From assembly GCA_001464575.1 (NCBI GenBank), contig LNFE01000167.1, positions 1 through 64,000 of the forward strand: a stretch of 64,000 nt of DNA. The letters run 5' to 3'. Positions within the stretch are counted from its first letter, which is position 1. Each line of letters starts with the position of its first letter. The DNA is from Acidobacteria bacterium Ga0077553 (lineage in GTDB: Bacteria > Acidobacteriota > Terriglobia > Bryobacterales > Bryobacteraceae). Positions 1 to 9,038 of the stretch are shown piece by piece. The notes beneath the pieces are model-generated. The model saw only the letters and a program-made list of their open reading frames with translations, did no database searches and was not told the DNA's origin. The translations under genes and the position numbers were made by a program.

Positions 1-342
1 CGCGATCTCCTCCGCATGATCGACCGGAACCGGCGCGCCCACCTTTCGGCTTTCCAGAATTTCATGAAACTTTTCGTCCAGTCGAGGAATCAGAAGTGCG
101 CGCTTCCCGAGCCCCTGCCGGAGGTCGCCGCCCCAACCGAAATCGAACCCGGCGCCGCTTCCTCTGCCAAACCCAATAAAGCATTACAAAATAATGACTT
201 AACGCAAACGGCGGCCTCACTCAGGCGCGCCGCGATCGCGCCAAACCAAGGCGTCCAAGTCCCTCCCCACACCACGTTTCATATGGAAAACGAGGGTGCA
301 GCCCGTAAACCGGGTCCTCCCCGAAGTGTTACCCTTTAGTCA
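1..342. other. Window edge, no confidently assigned gene
   Basis: About 340 bases precede the first clear gene. One plus-strand frame is open to base 339, but its product is compositionally odd and has no recognisable domain. A minus-strand frame running off the left edge (about 170 down to 1) reads like real protein, with segments such as LIPRLDEKFHEILES and VPVDHAEEIA. It has no in-frame ATG after the upstream stop; a GTG at base 42 is possible. It may be the start of a gene lying to the left or a remnant. The stretch around 180-200 is AT-rich and could hold promoter elements, but no clear -35/-10 pair is visible. Confidence 0.3.
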
Positions 343-360
343 CAAGGGGTTCTCCCCTTG
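343..360 (+). promoter_or_regulatory. Perfect stem-loop in leader of the TonB receptor gene
   Basis: CAAGGGG, loop TTCT, CCCCTTG gives a perfect 7-bp stem with a 4-base loop. It ends 14 bases before the AGGAGG ribosome-binding site of the receptor gene. There is no following T run, so termination is less likely than a leader structure affecting stability or translation. Function is inferred. Confidence 0.4.
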
Positions 361-374
361 GCTCCCCACTCCTT

Positions 375-380
375 AGGAGG
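375..380 (+). promoter_or_regulatory. AGGAGG ribosome-binding site that sets the receptor start
   Basis: A consensus AGGAGG lies 7 bases before ATG 388. It decides against the upstream in-frame TTG at 358, which would place non-signal-like sequence before the signal peptide. Confidence 0.85.
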
Positions 381-387
381 TCTATCA

Positions 388-3300
388 ATGAAGGTACCTG
401 CGCAACGCTGGTCTTCGCTCGCAGTATTGTGTCTCACCCTCGCGCTCCCCGGCCTGGCCCAGCTCGCCAGCAATACGTCGATCGTCGGCAATGTCGCCGA
501 CGCCACTGGCGCTTCCATCGCCGGAGCCCAAGTCACGGCTCTCAACCAAAACACCGGTGAAACCGTCACCGCCACTTCCAACGACTCCGGCAACTACGAA
601 ATCCCCTCCATGAAGGCCGGTGTCTACACCGTCTCCGTTCAGAAAACCGGCTTCTCAACCGCGGCCACCAAAGACATCAACCTCTCCGCTAACCAAACCG
701 TCCGTTCGGACTTCGCCCTCAAAGTCGGCTCCGTCGACACCCGCGTCGAAGTCACCGCCGACAACCCGCCCATCAAAACCGACGAAGCGTCGATGAACGA
801 AGTCATCTCCACCAAGGCCACCGCCGAACTGCCGCTCAACGGCCGTAACCCGATGCGCCTCGCCATCACGACGCCCGGCGTCATCTTCGGCGCCCGTGGC
901 ACCAGCAACCCCGGTGGCGGCGAAGCCTACATCGGCGCCGGCCTCCGCGAGATCACCAACAGCGTCTCCCTCGACGGCGTCAGCATCATGTCCAACCTCA
1001 TCACCACCACGACGCTCCGCCCCTCGGTCGACGCCGTCGCCGAAGTGCAGGTGCAGACCGGTACCTACCCCGCCCAGTACGGCGGCTACCTCGGTGTCCA
1101 GGTCAACATGGTCACCAAGTCCGGCACCAACAACTTCCACGGCGCCGCCTATGAGTTCCTCCGCAACGAGAAGCTCGACGCCAAGCCCTTCTTCCTCGCG
1201 CAAGGCCGCAACAAGCCGCCCTTCCGCCAGAACCAGTTCGGCGTCCAGTTCAACGGCCCCGTCGTCATCCCGAAACTCTACAACGGCAAGAACAAGACCT
1301 TCTTTATGTTCGGCTGGGAAGAGCTTCGCCTCGTCTCGCAAGCCCCCGTCATCGACAGCGTCCTCACGCCGCTGATGCGCCAGGGTAACTTCAGCGAAAG
1401 TCCCGCCACTGTCGTCCGCGACCCCCTCACCGGCAACCCGTTCCCGGGCAACATCGTGCCCACCAACCGCATTGCCCCCCAAGCCGTCCGCGGCCTGGCC
1501 TACATGCCGCTGCCCAACGGTCCCGGCCTGTTGCAGAACTACAACACCAACGTCGCCGCCAACAACACCGGGCGCCAGTACATCGGCCGTCTCGATCAGT
1601 CCATCGGCGAAAACAACCGCTTCTTCTTCCGCTACGTCACCAATACGACCACGCTCCTCAACGAGAACTCGAACCCCTTTAACGGTTCCGAGCAGCCCGT
1701 CGGCGACCGGAACTACGTCATCGGCTACACGAAGATCCTGAACTCCTCGATCGTGAACGACTTCCGCTACGGCGACCAACGGACCACGATTGATGCTCTG
1801 AACTTCTTCACCCCCGGTAAGCGCTTCCCGGCCACCGCCGGTACCGACCTCGGCATCGCCGGCTTCGCCACGTCGGACACCAACCCCGGCCTGCCCCGGC
1901 TCAGCATCCTGAACTATATGGCCATCGGTGGCCAGAACATGAGCTCAACGAACTGGTTCCAGCAGGACGCCACCCACCAGCTCTCGAACACCACGAGCAT
2001 CCTCAAGTCGGCGCACAACATCGCCTTCGGCATCGATAGCCGCAAGGTCGTCACCAACCGTTCTGCCAACAACGACCCCCGCGGCGGCTTCGGCTTCAAC
2101 GGCCAGCTCGCCGGCTACGCCCCGGCCGACTACATGCTCGGCCTGCCCCAGAACATCACGACGCCCGGCCCGCTCGTCCCCGGCGGCGGCGAACAGTGGC
2201 GTCATGGCTTCTTCGTCCAGGATAAGTGGCAGGTGTCCAATCGCCTCACCCTCACCCTCGGCCTGCGCTATGAACTCCCCATCGTGCCCCAGTCCACCAC
2301 CGGCAACGGCACCATCCTCAACCCCGAGCAGACCGCCTTCATCCCCGGTACGGTTCCCCAGCGGATTCCGTATCACCAGGCGGACCGCAACAACTTCGCC
2401 CCGCGCTTCGGCTTCGCTTACCGCATGCCGTCGAAGTTCGTCCTCCGCGGCGGCTTCGGGATTTACTACAACCCCAACCAGATGAACAGCTTCACGCTGG
2501 CCACCACCAACCCGCCGTTCTCCACCATCTTCACCTTCAATAACTCGCTCGTGAACGGGATCCTGCCGTCGAATGCCTTGACCCTGTCGAATCCGCTTCC
2601 CGCCGCTGGCGGCTCGCTTTCGGCTCGTCCCAATGCGTTCCACATCAGCCCCTACCTCCCGAACGGCTCGATGAACCAGTGGAGCCTCAGCCTGGAGCGC
2701 GGTCTCTGGCGCAGCGCCGGCATTGCCATCGAGTACTTGGGCAACTACGCCTACCACCTCGATCGCAGCTTCTTCCTCAATACCCCGCGCCCCGGTCCCG
2801 GCAGCATCAACGACCGCCGGCCCAACCCGCGCTACGCCGTCATTCGTCAGATCACCAACGACCTGAACTCGAAGTACAACGGCCTCAGCCTCGTCTATCG
2901 CCAGAACGGCTTTAAGGGTCTCACCACCCTCTTCAGCTATACCTTCTCGAAGACCCTCGACGTCGCCACCGACTCCAACAGCGGCTCCAACGTCATGGAC
3001 CCCTTCAACTGGCGTCTCGACTACGGCCGTGCGAACTGGGACATCCCCCACCGCCTAGTCGGCAGCTACAACTACGAGATTCCGCTCTTCGCCAACTCCT
3101 CGAGCAAGCTCCTCAAGAACACGCTCGGCGGCTGGCAGATGAACGGCATCACCACGGTCCAGTCCGGCCTCCCGTTCGGCGCCATCCTCGGCGTTGACCA
3201 GGCCAACGTCGGCCAGGGCACGCAGCGCGCCAACTTCTCCGGCACGCCTATCTCCGTGAACTGCGGCAGTGGCAAGCTCATCAACTGCGTCAACATCAGC

Positions 3301-3579
3301 GGCTTCGCCCTGCCGGCGCAGTTCACCTACGGCAACACCCCCCGCAACTTCATGAGCGGGCCTGGCCTCGTCAACTTCGATTGGAGCCTCTTCAAGAACT
3401 TCACCATCACCGAAAGCTTGAAGCTCCAATTCCGTTGGGAGACCTTCAACACCCTCAACCATCCGAACTTCGGCAATCCCAACAGCACCTTCGTTGCGAA
3501 CGCCACCAACTTCGGCAACATCACCGGCACCGCCACCAACATGCGCCAACAGCAGTTCGGCTTGAAGTTCCTCTTCTAG
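388..3579 (+). CDS. Oar-like TonB-dependent receptor with carboxypeptidase-regulatory domain
   Basis: This 1063-residue outer-membrane protein starts with a Sec signal peptide (MKVPAQ...LPGLAQ, about 24 residues). Next comes a carboxypeptidase-regulatory-like beta-sandwich (about 30-110), a plug domain (about 120-230, with LPLNGRNPMRL) and a long beta-barrel ending in Phe (KFLF). Such Oar-like receptors are very abundant in Acidobacteriota and are thought to import oligosaccharides or other large substrates with TonB energy; the substrate here cannot be read. The ATG follows a perfect AGGAGG site. A terminator follows the stop, so it is probably transcribed alone. No SusD-like partner is adjacent. 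The family call is secure and the ligand unknown. Confidence 0.93.
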   Translation: MKVPAQRWSSLAVLCLTLALPGLAQLASNTSIVGNVADATGASIAGAQVTALNQNTGETVTATSNDSGNYEIPSMKAGVYTVSVQKTGFSTAATKDINLSANQTVRSDFALKVGSVDTRVEVTADNPPIKTDEASMNEVISTKATAELPLNGRNPMRLAITTPGVIFGARGTSNPGGGEAYIGAGLREITNSVSLDGVSIMSNLITTTTLRPSVDAVAEVQVQTGTYPAQYGGYLGVQVNMVTKSGTNNFHGAAYEFLRNEKLDAKPFFLAQGRNKPPFRQNQFGVQFNGPVVIPKLYNGKNKTFFMFGWEELRLVSQAPVIDSVLTPLMRQGNFSESPATVVRDPLTGNPFPGNIVPTNRIAPQAVRGLAYMPLPNGPGLLQNYNTNVAANNTGRQYIGRLDQSIGENNRFFFRYVTNTTTLLNENSNPFNGSEQPVGDRNYVIGYTKILNSSIVNDFRYGDQRTTIDALNFFTPGKRFPATAGTDLGIAGFATSDTNPGLPRLSILNYMAIGGQNMSSTNWFQQDATHQLSNTTSILKSAHNIAFGIDSRKVVTNRSANNDPRGGFGFNGQLAGYAPADYMLGLPQNITTPGPLVPGGGEQWRHGFFVQDKWQVSNRLTLTLGLRYELPIVPQSTTGNGTILNPEQTAFIPGTVPQRIPYHQADRNNFAPRFGFAYRMPSKFVLRGGFGIYYNPNQMNSFTLATTNPPFSTIFTFNNSLVNGILPSNALTLSNPLPAAGGSLSARPNAFHISPYLPNGSMNQWSLSLERGLWRSAGIAIEYLGNYAYHLDRSFFLNTPRPGPGSINDRRPNPRYAVIRQITNDLNSKYNGLSLVYRQNGFKGLTTLFSYTFSKTLDVATDSNSGSNVMDPFNWRLDYGRANWDIPHRLVGSYNYEIPLFANSSSKLLKNTLGGWQMNGITTVQSGLPFGAILGVDQANVGQGTQRANFSGTPISVNCGSGKLINCVNISGFALPAQFTYGNTPRNFMSGPGLVNFDWSLFKNFTITESLKLQFRWETFNTLNHPNFGNPNSTFVANATNFGNITGTATNMRQQQFGLKFLF

Positions 3580-3607
3580 CCAACCGCCAAACGCTGCGTC
3601 CATCGCA

Positions 3608-3640
3608 AGAGGGCCTCCCTACCAGGAGGCCCTCTTTTCG
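3608..3640 (+). terminator. Rho-independent terminator of the TonB receptor gene
   Basis: AGAGGGCCTCC (3608-3618), loop CTACCA, GGAGGCCCTCT (3625-3635) form an 11-bp perfect stem followed by a T-rich tail. It starts about 30 bases after the receptor stop codon. Confidence 0.9.
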
Positions 3641-3702
3641 TTTGTCCTCACAAAAACTCGCCCGTTGCCGATAACCCTACTTGGTAAGATGACGGTCTGA
3701 TT

Positions 3703-5778
3703 ATGCCTTTCGCTCGTCCCTGGATCGCGCGCCTTGCCGGTGTTGTCGTCGTCTCGGCGCTCAGCTATGGACTCTTCCTGCTGTTGGAAGATCGGTTGCC
3801 GGGGAACCAGAACCGCGTGTTCCGCGTCGGCTTCGGCGTGCTGCCTCCCGCGATGACCATCTCCCCGGACGGCAAGCCCGTTGGCCCTGTCACGGAAGGC
3901 ATTCAGGAGGCAGCCGCCAATTTGGGTATGAAGCTCGAATGGGTCCCGGCCAACGAAGGTGCCTTCAAGGCGTTTGCCGCCAATCGCATCGACCTCTGGC
4001 CCCTGATGACCCAAACGCCAGCCTTGGCGGAGAAAATCCACTTCAGCGCACCGTATCTTCGCCTCGCCTACTGGGTCATCACTCGCGATAATGCGCCTCT
4101 GCCCTCCAACTGGAACGGAGTCCGTATCGCCCGAGCCCGCGGAGGCCAGGCCGAGGGCTGGAGTCAGCGGATCGCCCCCGGAGCAACCCAGGTCGAAGCC
4201 CAGAACCAACTCGCCGCCTTCGCCGCCTTCTGCCGGGGCGAGGCCGATGTCGCGCTGGTCGCCGAAGGCATGAGCGATGGCGTCCTCTCCGCTAAACCCG
4301 AGTCCTGCGGAGGCCGTCGCATCGGCCTGCATACCCATCCCGATTGGCTGCTCCTGTTCGGCATCGCGGCGAACCGCGCCGATCGGGGCGCCATCCGCGC
4401 CGCCGACCGGCTCCGCGAAGAGCTCAACCGGATGACCCGCAGCGGCCGCTTCGCCTCCATCACCTTCAACTGGGGCCTCGTCACCTCGAGCCAACTCTTC
4501 ACCATCTCCGAATACCTCGAATCGGGCCGCCGTAGCCGGGAACTCTCGTATGGGTTGTCCGCCCTCGCCCTCGTGTGTGTCCTCCTGGGCTTTCAAACCC
4601 TTCGCCTCCGTCGCGCCCGGACGGCTGCCGAGTGCGCCAACCGCGCCAAGTCCGCCTTCCTTGCCAACATGAGCCATGAGATTCGCACTCCCATGAACGG
4701 CGTCCTCGGTATGGCTGATCTGTTGCGTCAAACGCCTCTTTCCCCCGAGCAGCGGGAACTGGCCAATACCATCCGCGAGTCCGGCGAAACCCTGCTCGAA
4801 CTTCTCAACGAGATCCTTGATCTGGCGAAGGTGGAGGCCGGCAAACTTGATCTCCGCCTTGCCCCGGTCTCCCTGGCGGACCAACTCCACGAAGTGGAGC
4901 GGCTCTTCCGCGCCCGCGCCCTCGAAAAAGGCCTTCGGCTCCGTGTCCGCGATCTTCCCCCGGCCCCTCTCCTCGTTCTGGCCGACGAGCTCCGCCTCCG
5001 CCAGATCCTCGTCAATCTCGTCAGTAACGCCGTCAAGTTCACGGACCGCGGCGAGGTCACCATCAGCCTCGAAGTGGCCACCAAGGGCCCCCACCAACTC
5101 ACGGCCCACTTCAGCGTCACCGACACCGGCATCGGCATCTCCGCGGCCGATCAGGCCCGTCTCTTTGAGGTCTTCACCCAGGCGGAAGCCACCGTCGCCA
5201 GCACGCGTGGCGGCTCCGGGCTCGGCCTAGCCATCTCCCGGCGCCTCGCCGAGCTCATGGGCGGTTCCGTCTCCTTGCGCTCCCGCGAAGGCGAAGGGTC
5301 CACGTTCACGGTCTCCATCCCGTTTCTCCGCTCGGCCGCGCCCCAGACCTCCGCCTCCAGTGCTGCACTGCCAGGCAGCCCGTCCGCCCGCATCCTGGTC
5401 GTCGAAGACAACCCCGTCAACCGGCGCGTCCTCCAACTCATGCTCAACAAGCTCGGCTGCCAATCCACCTTGGCCACGTCCGGCGAAGAGGCGCTCGCCA
5501 TCACCTCCACCGAAACCTTCGACCTCATCCTAATGGACTGGCAGATGCCCGGCATGGATGGCATCGCCACCGCCCAGGCCCTGCAGCAACGCTGGACGGA
5601 AAAAGAACGAGTGCCGATCATCGCCATCACCGCCAACGCGATGCAGGGCGACCGCGAGATCTGCCTCGCCGCCGGCATGGCCGACTATCTCACCAAGCCC
5701 ATTGACCTCGCCAACCTCAGCGCCGCCATCGAACGCTGGGCGCCTACCAGTGCATCACCTGACCACCATCCACGTTGA
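3703..5778 (+). CDS. Hybrid sensor histidine kinase with periplasmic solute-binding domain
   Basis: 691 residues. Transmembrane helix (about 8-27), periplasmic SBP_bac_3-type domain (about 40-265), second helix (about 280-298), HisKA with phospho-acceptor His325 in [12 protein letters not shown], HATPase_c with N box ([12 protein letters not shown]), DTGIGIS and [11 protein letters not shown] boxes, and a C-terminal receiver with Asp612 in [13 protein letters not shown]. The binding domain probably senses a small solute such as an amino acid, by homology. There is no HPt domain, so an external phosphotransfer partner is needed if the receiver passes the signal on. No response regulator is adjacent. 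Its last 35 bases overlap the convergent SDR gene. Confidence 0.92.
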   Translation: MPFARPWIARLAGVVVVSALSYGLFLLLEDRLPGNQNRVFRVGFGVLPPAMTISPDGKPVGPVTEGIQEAAANLGMKLEWVPANEGAFKAFAANRIDLWPLMTQTPALAEKIHFSAPYLRLAYWVITRDNAPLPSNWNGVRIARARGGQAEGWSQRIAPGATQVEAQNQLAAFAAFCRGEADVALVAEGMSDGVLSAKPESCGGRRIGLHTHPDWLLLFGIAANRADRGAIRAADRLREELNRMTRSGRFASITFNWGLVTSSQLFTISEYLESGRRSRELSYGLSALALVCVLLGFQTLRLRRARTAAECANRAKSAFLANMSHEIRTPMNGVLGMADLLRQTPLSPEQRELANTIRESGETLLELLNEILDLAKVEAGKLDLRLAPVSLADQLHEVERLFRARALEKGLRLRVRDLPPAPLLVLADELRLRQILVNLVSNAVKFTDRGEVTISLEVATKGPHQLTAHFSVTDTGIGISAADQARLFEVFTQAEATVASTRGGSGLGLAISRRLAELMGGSVSLRSREGEGSTFTVSIPFLRSAAPQTSASSAALPGSPSARILVVEDNPVNRRVLQLMLNKLGCQSTLATSGEEALAITSTETFDLILMDWQMPGMDGIATAQALQQRWTEKERVPIIAITANAMQGDREICLAAGMADYLTKPIDLANLSAAIERWAPTSASPDHHPR

Positions 5779-6499
5779 TCGTCTGCCCCGTCACGGCTGA
5801 CGACCGTGCCGACGATAAAAACGCCACCATATCGGCAATCTCGGCCGGCTCCTGCCACCGGCCTAGCGGCGCCACAGCCTTCACCTTGTCGCCCGCCCAC
5901 TCGTCGTAAGTCCGCCGCTGCCCCTCCGGCTGTTGATCGTGCCACGCCTGCCAAACCGCCCGGTTCAGCGGCGTCTTCACCATCCCCGGATTCACCGTAT
6001 TCACCCGCACCCCGAACCCCGCCAAATCCTTCGCCAAACACTGTGCAAAGTTGATATTCGCCGCCTTGCTCGCCGAATACGGCGGGTCCGTCTGCGACCC
6101 AATCTGCCCCGCCACCGACGCGATGAACACCATCGTCCCCGCGCGCCGCTCCATCATCCCCGGCGCCAGCACCTGCGCCACGTTCACCATCCCCATGATG
6201 TTCACGTCGAGCACCCGCGCCCAGTCTCCCGGCTCCAGATTCAAGAACGGAAAGCCGAACTTACCCGACCCCATCGCCGCCGCATGTACCAAATGCCGCA
6301 CCGGGCCAAAGTTGGCCTCGGTCTCCCGCAGCGCCGCCCGCACAGACTCGAGCGAACTGACATCCACACTCCCCGCTCCCTGCCGGTCCCACACCGAAAC
6401 CCGGCAGCCCTCTCGCTCCAACGCCTCCACGCAAGCCCGTCCAATGCCGCTTGCCCCACCCGTCACCACCGCCACACCATCCTTCAGTTCCAGATCCAT
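5744..6499 (-). CDS. Short-chain dehydrogenase/reductase (SDR)
   Basis: 251 residues of a classical SDR. The N-terminal cofactor motif TGGASGIG is at 13-20, with Asn100, Ser128, Tyr141 and Lys145 (YSASK) forming the expected catalytic set, and [10 protein letters not shown] follows. It is a cytosolic NAD(P)-dependent oxidoreductase of unknown substrate. ATG 6499 is chosen because the longer frame adds an unrelated basic N-terminus. It is the last gene of the minus-strand run and lies 14 bases after the patatin gene. Its 3' end overlaps the histidine kinase gene by 35 bases, tail to tail. Confidence 0.9.
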   Translation of the reverse strand: MDLELKDGVAVVTGGASGIGRACVEALEREGCRVSVWDRQGAGSVDVSSLESVRAALRETEANFGPVRHLVHAAAMGSGKFGFPFLNLEPGDWARVLDVNIMGMVNVAQVLAPGMMERRAGTMVFIASVAGQIGSQTDPPYSASKAANINFAQCLAKDLAGFGVRVNTVNPGMVKTPLNRAVWQAWHDQQPEGQRRTYDEWAGDKVKAVAPLGRWQEPAEIADMVAFLSSARSSAVTGQTINVDGGQVMHW

Positions 6500-6513
6500 C
6501 GCGCCAGCATATC

Positions 6514-9015
6514 CTACGGCGGGCAGTTGCACCCGGCGCTTCCCAACGCCTTTGCCAGCTTGCACCAGCCTGACCGGAACTCCTCCGTCTCCGTGATCAC
6601 AGAACGCAGCTTCTCCGGCACCGTCACGCTCCGGCAGCCATAGCTCCCGCGCAGCGCGTCCATCACCTCCGGGCCTTCGAACACCTCCTCGCCCGCCGGC
6701 GTCTGCACCGCGATATACCGCTGCAGCATCCAGTGCGTGCCAAACGAATCCGCCTTCCGTAGCGCCAGCGGCATCGCCACCATGTGGAACTGCACCCCCG
6801 GCAACTGCCGCGCCAACTCCACGTTCAACTGCCCGGCAAACTGCGCCCCCGCCCCCATCGCTGAACCAATCCCCCGGTCTTGACTGAACTGCTCACTCAC
6901 CCCCGACGCCTCCACCACCACGACATGAATCTCCGGCGGCGCCGGACACGCCGGCCGCTCCTCCCGCAACGCGAACAGCAGCATCTCCAAACCCCGGTTG
7001 TCCGCCGCACCGCCATCCGTCACCCAGTAGCGAATCTCGTCGCCCACATCGACTGCGGCATTCGAGAACACCGGCGGAAAGTTCGCGCTCAACGCCGCCG
7101 CATCCTCCAAGCGCGTCGCCGGATCGTCGATCAATACCGGCAACGGCTCCTTCGGCACAAACGGCAAGCCCGTCGGCGGAAAGGCCCCGCGCAGAGCCAG
7201 ATTCGTCAGCACCAGGCGTCCCCCCGCCACGTCTGCCTTCGTCTCCCCAAACCGCACGGACGCCAGCTCCTTCAGCCGCAGATCCGGGTGCCCCGCCTCG
7301 CGCCGGAATCGCCCCGCCAACGTTGTATTCAGCATCAGCCCAAAGTCGGTTACCTGCCCCATCGTCTGCCTCTCGCCCAGCTCCCACCGCCGCCGAAAGC
7401 TCTCCGCCAGCAGGAGGCCCAGCCGCCCGCCCTTCACCATGCGCCACTCCGACGCCCGTTCAATCACATCGGCAATGAACGGTGCCGCCATCGTCTTGTG
7501 GAATCGATCCCACGCCGGCGCATCCGGCCGCAGCAACTCCAGCCGGTTCCCCGCGTAGTAAGCCAACGCCGCTGACCCACCCGATACCCCGCTCCCCGCC
7601 ACAATCGCTCCCGCCGGGGCCCGCAGGGTAATCCCTTCGAGCACCGCCGCCGTGAACAGCGCCGCCCGTGTGCCGCCGCCGGAGGCCGCCACCACAATCC
7701 GCGGCCCGCCCGCACAACCCAATATCGACGCCAGCGCCCTCCCGTTGCCAGGCCCCGCCGTTGCCTCTAAGCCCGGCAGCTGAGTCTGCCGGCTCAACCA
7801 CCACGCCCCGCCGCCTAGCAGTGCCGCGACCAGCAGCCCAATCGCCGCGAAGTATTGGCTCAACCGCCGGTCAATCTGCCGCGGCTTCGGCTCTGCCTTG
7901 CCCCCGGGATTCCCCGTCGCCGCCAAGTGGACGAACAGATCCCGAAACGCCCAAGCTTCGAAATACGGCTGCTCCGGCACCGCCGCGTTCGGCCGGTACG
8001 CGACGAAACGTCCCAACCCGTGCAGTGCCAGCGTCCGCTGGTCCGCCGGCACCTTGGTCACCTCCGGCCCCGCATACAGATACGGAATCGAGCAGTCCGC
8101 ACTCGCCTCCTGCCGCAAGAGCCCCAACAGCTCCTGGCCCACCAGCCGCTCCATCCAATAGTCGTACCACCACGTAATCGCGTAAGCGAACCCCAGGTAC
8201 AAAACGATCTCCAGCCCCGTCGCGCCATCAAACACCGTCGTCACGTAGGTCACCCCGGCCATCCGCGCCGCGCCCAGCGCAATCAGCAACAACGAACCAC
8301 CCAATGCCGCATTGCGGAAGAAGCGCGCCGTCAAAATCCGCAGCATCGCATAGAGCCGCTCGTTCAACGCGGTGAACACCACCAACAATGCCATCCCGCC
8401 CAGCACCGTCGCTCCCGCCGCGAACGTGTACCCCGGCGGCGCCACCAGCACCGCGATCGCCGCCGGCAACAGCAGCAGCAGCCCGCTGCCGAACAATCCC
8501 GTCACCACCTGCCACACCAAGGCCCCGCCCACCGCCGCATACCGCCCCCGCGATTGAAACAGCTCCGTCACCGCCAACCCTTGCCGGTACGTCGACCCCT
8601 CCGCGAGAGGACCAAACAGGCTCCGCGCCAACCGCGCCGCCACCAACAGCGCCACGCCTACAATCACCGTCACCGGGATCAACAGATGCTGATAGACGCC
8701 TCCATTCCCCGGAGCCTTCTCCGCACCGGTCAGCCAGATCGCGCCGCCCAGAAGTACGAGTACCGCCACCTGCACCACCAGCAGATGCCGCCGCCCCGCC
8801 CGGAAAACTACAAACGCCACCAGCCCGGCCACCAGTCCCATCACCAAGTGCCAGCCCAACGCCGGCATCCCCGTCCACAGCGCGGCGGCCACCAGACTCG
8901 GCCACAGATACGCATCCAGGTTGTGCCCGTCCGCGCCCATCCGCTGCCAGCGGATGTCCGTGAACCGCATCCAATCATCGAGCCCATTGGCCCACCGGCG
9001 GATAGTCCCGATCAT
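6514..9015 (-). CDS. Patatin-like phospholipase fused to a polytopic membrane region
   Basis: 833 residues. The first ~300 carry multiple hydrophobic segments (for example LWPSLVAAALWTG, LLVVQVAVLVLLGGAIW), with another helix just before the enzyme domain (FAAIGLLVAALLGGGAWWL). The patatin domain follows: oxyanion loop GGGTRAALF, nucleophile Ser478 in GVSGG, and catalytic Asp667 in TDGG. Patatins hydrolyse acyl esters of lipids, so this is likely a membrane-anchored lipase acting on phospholipids. The substrate is not predictable. ATG 9015 is preferred over an upstream TTG. It sits 23 bases after the aminotransferase gene in the same run. Fusion to a large membrane part is less common than stand-alone patatin. 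Confidence 0.85.
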   Translation of the reverse strand: MIGTIRRWANGLDDWMRFTDIRWQRMGADGHNLDAYLWPSLVAAALWTGMPALGWHLVMGLVAGLVAFVVFRAGRRHLLVVQVAVLVLLGGAIWLTGAEKAPGNGGVYQHLLIPVTVIVGVALLVAARLARSLFGPLAEGSTYRQGLAVTELFQSRGRYAAVGGALVWQVVTGLFGSGLLLLLPAAIAVLVAPPGYTFAAGATVLGGMALLVVFTALNERLYAMLRILTARFFRNAALGGSLLLIALGAARMAGVTYVTTVFDGATGLEIVLYLGFAYAITWWYDYWMERLVGQELLGLLRQEASADCSIPYLYAGPEVTKVPADQRTLALHGLGRFVAYRPNAAVPEQPYFEAWAFRDLFVHLAATGNPGGKAEPKPRQIDRRLSQYFAAIGLLVAALLGGGAWWLSRQTQLPGLEATAGPGNGRALASILGCAGGPRIVVAASGGGTRAALFTAAVLEGITLRAPAGAIVAGSGVSGGSAALAYYAGNRLELLRPDAPAWDRFHKTMAAPFIADVIERASEWRMVKGGRLGLLLAESFRRRWELGERQTMGQVTDFGLMLNTTLAGRFRREAGHPDLRLKELASVRFGETKADVAGGRLVLTNLALRGAFPPTGLPFVPKEPLPVLIDDPATRLEDAAALSANFPPVFSNAAVDVGDEIRYWVTDGGAADNRGLEMLLFALREERPACPAPPEIHVVVVEASGVSEQFSQDRGIGSAMGAGAQFAGQLNVELARQLPGVQFHMVAMPLALRKADSFGTHWMLQRYIAVQTPAGEEVFEGPEVMDALRGSYGCRSVTVPEKLRSVITETEEFRSGWCKLAKALGSAGCNCPP

Positions 9016-9038
9016 GGTGGCCAATAGTACTAAATGCG

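Noticed and set aside
655-1779. Long minus-strand open frame inside the TonB receptor gene
   Set aside because: Rich in Val/Gly/Ala/Asp without any domain; it is the complement of a high-GC coding gene, which carries a signal peptide, domains and ribosome-binding site.
3619-5109. 496-codon minus frame opposite the hybrid kinase
   Set aside because: The plus strand encodes complete kinase motifs; the opposite frame has no recognisable domain and crosses the terminator.
7855-9027. Plus frame of 390 codons opposite the patatin gene
   Set aside because: Arg/Gln/His/Pro-rich translation with no domain; typical antisense artefact of a GC-rich gene.
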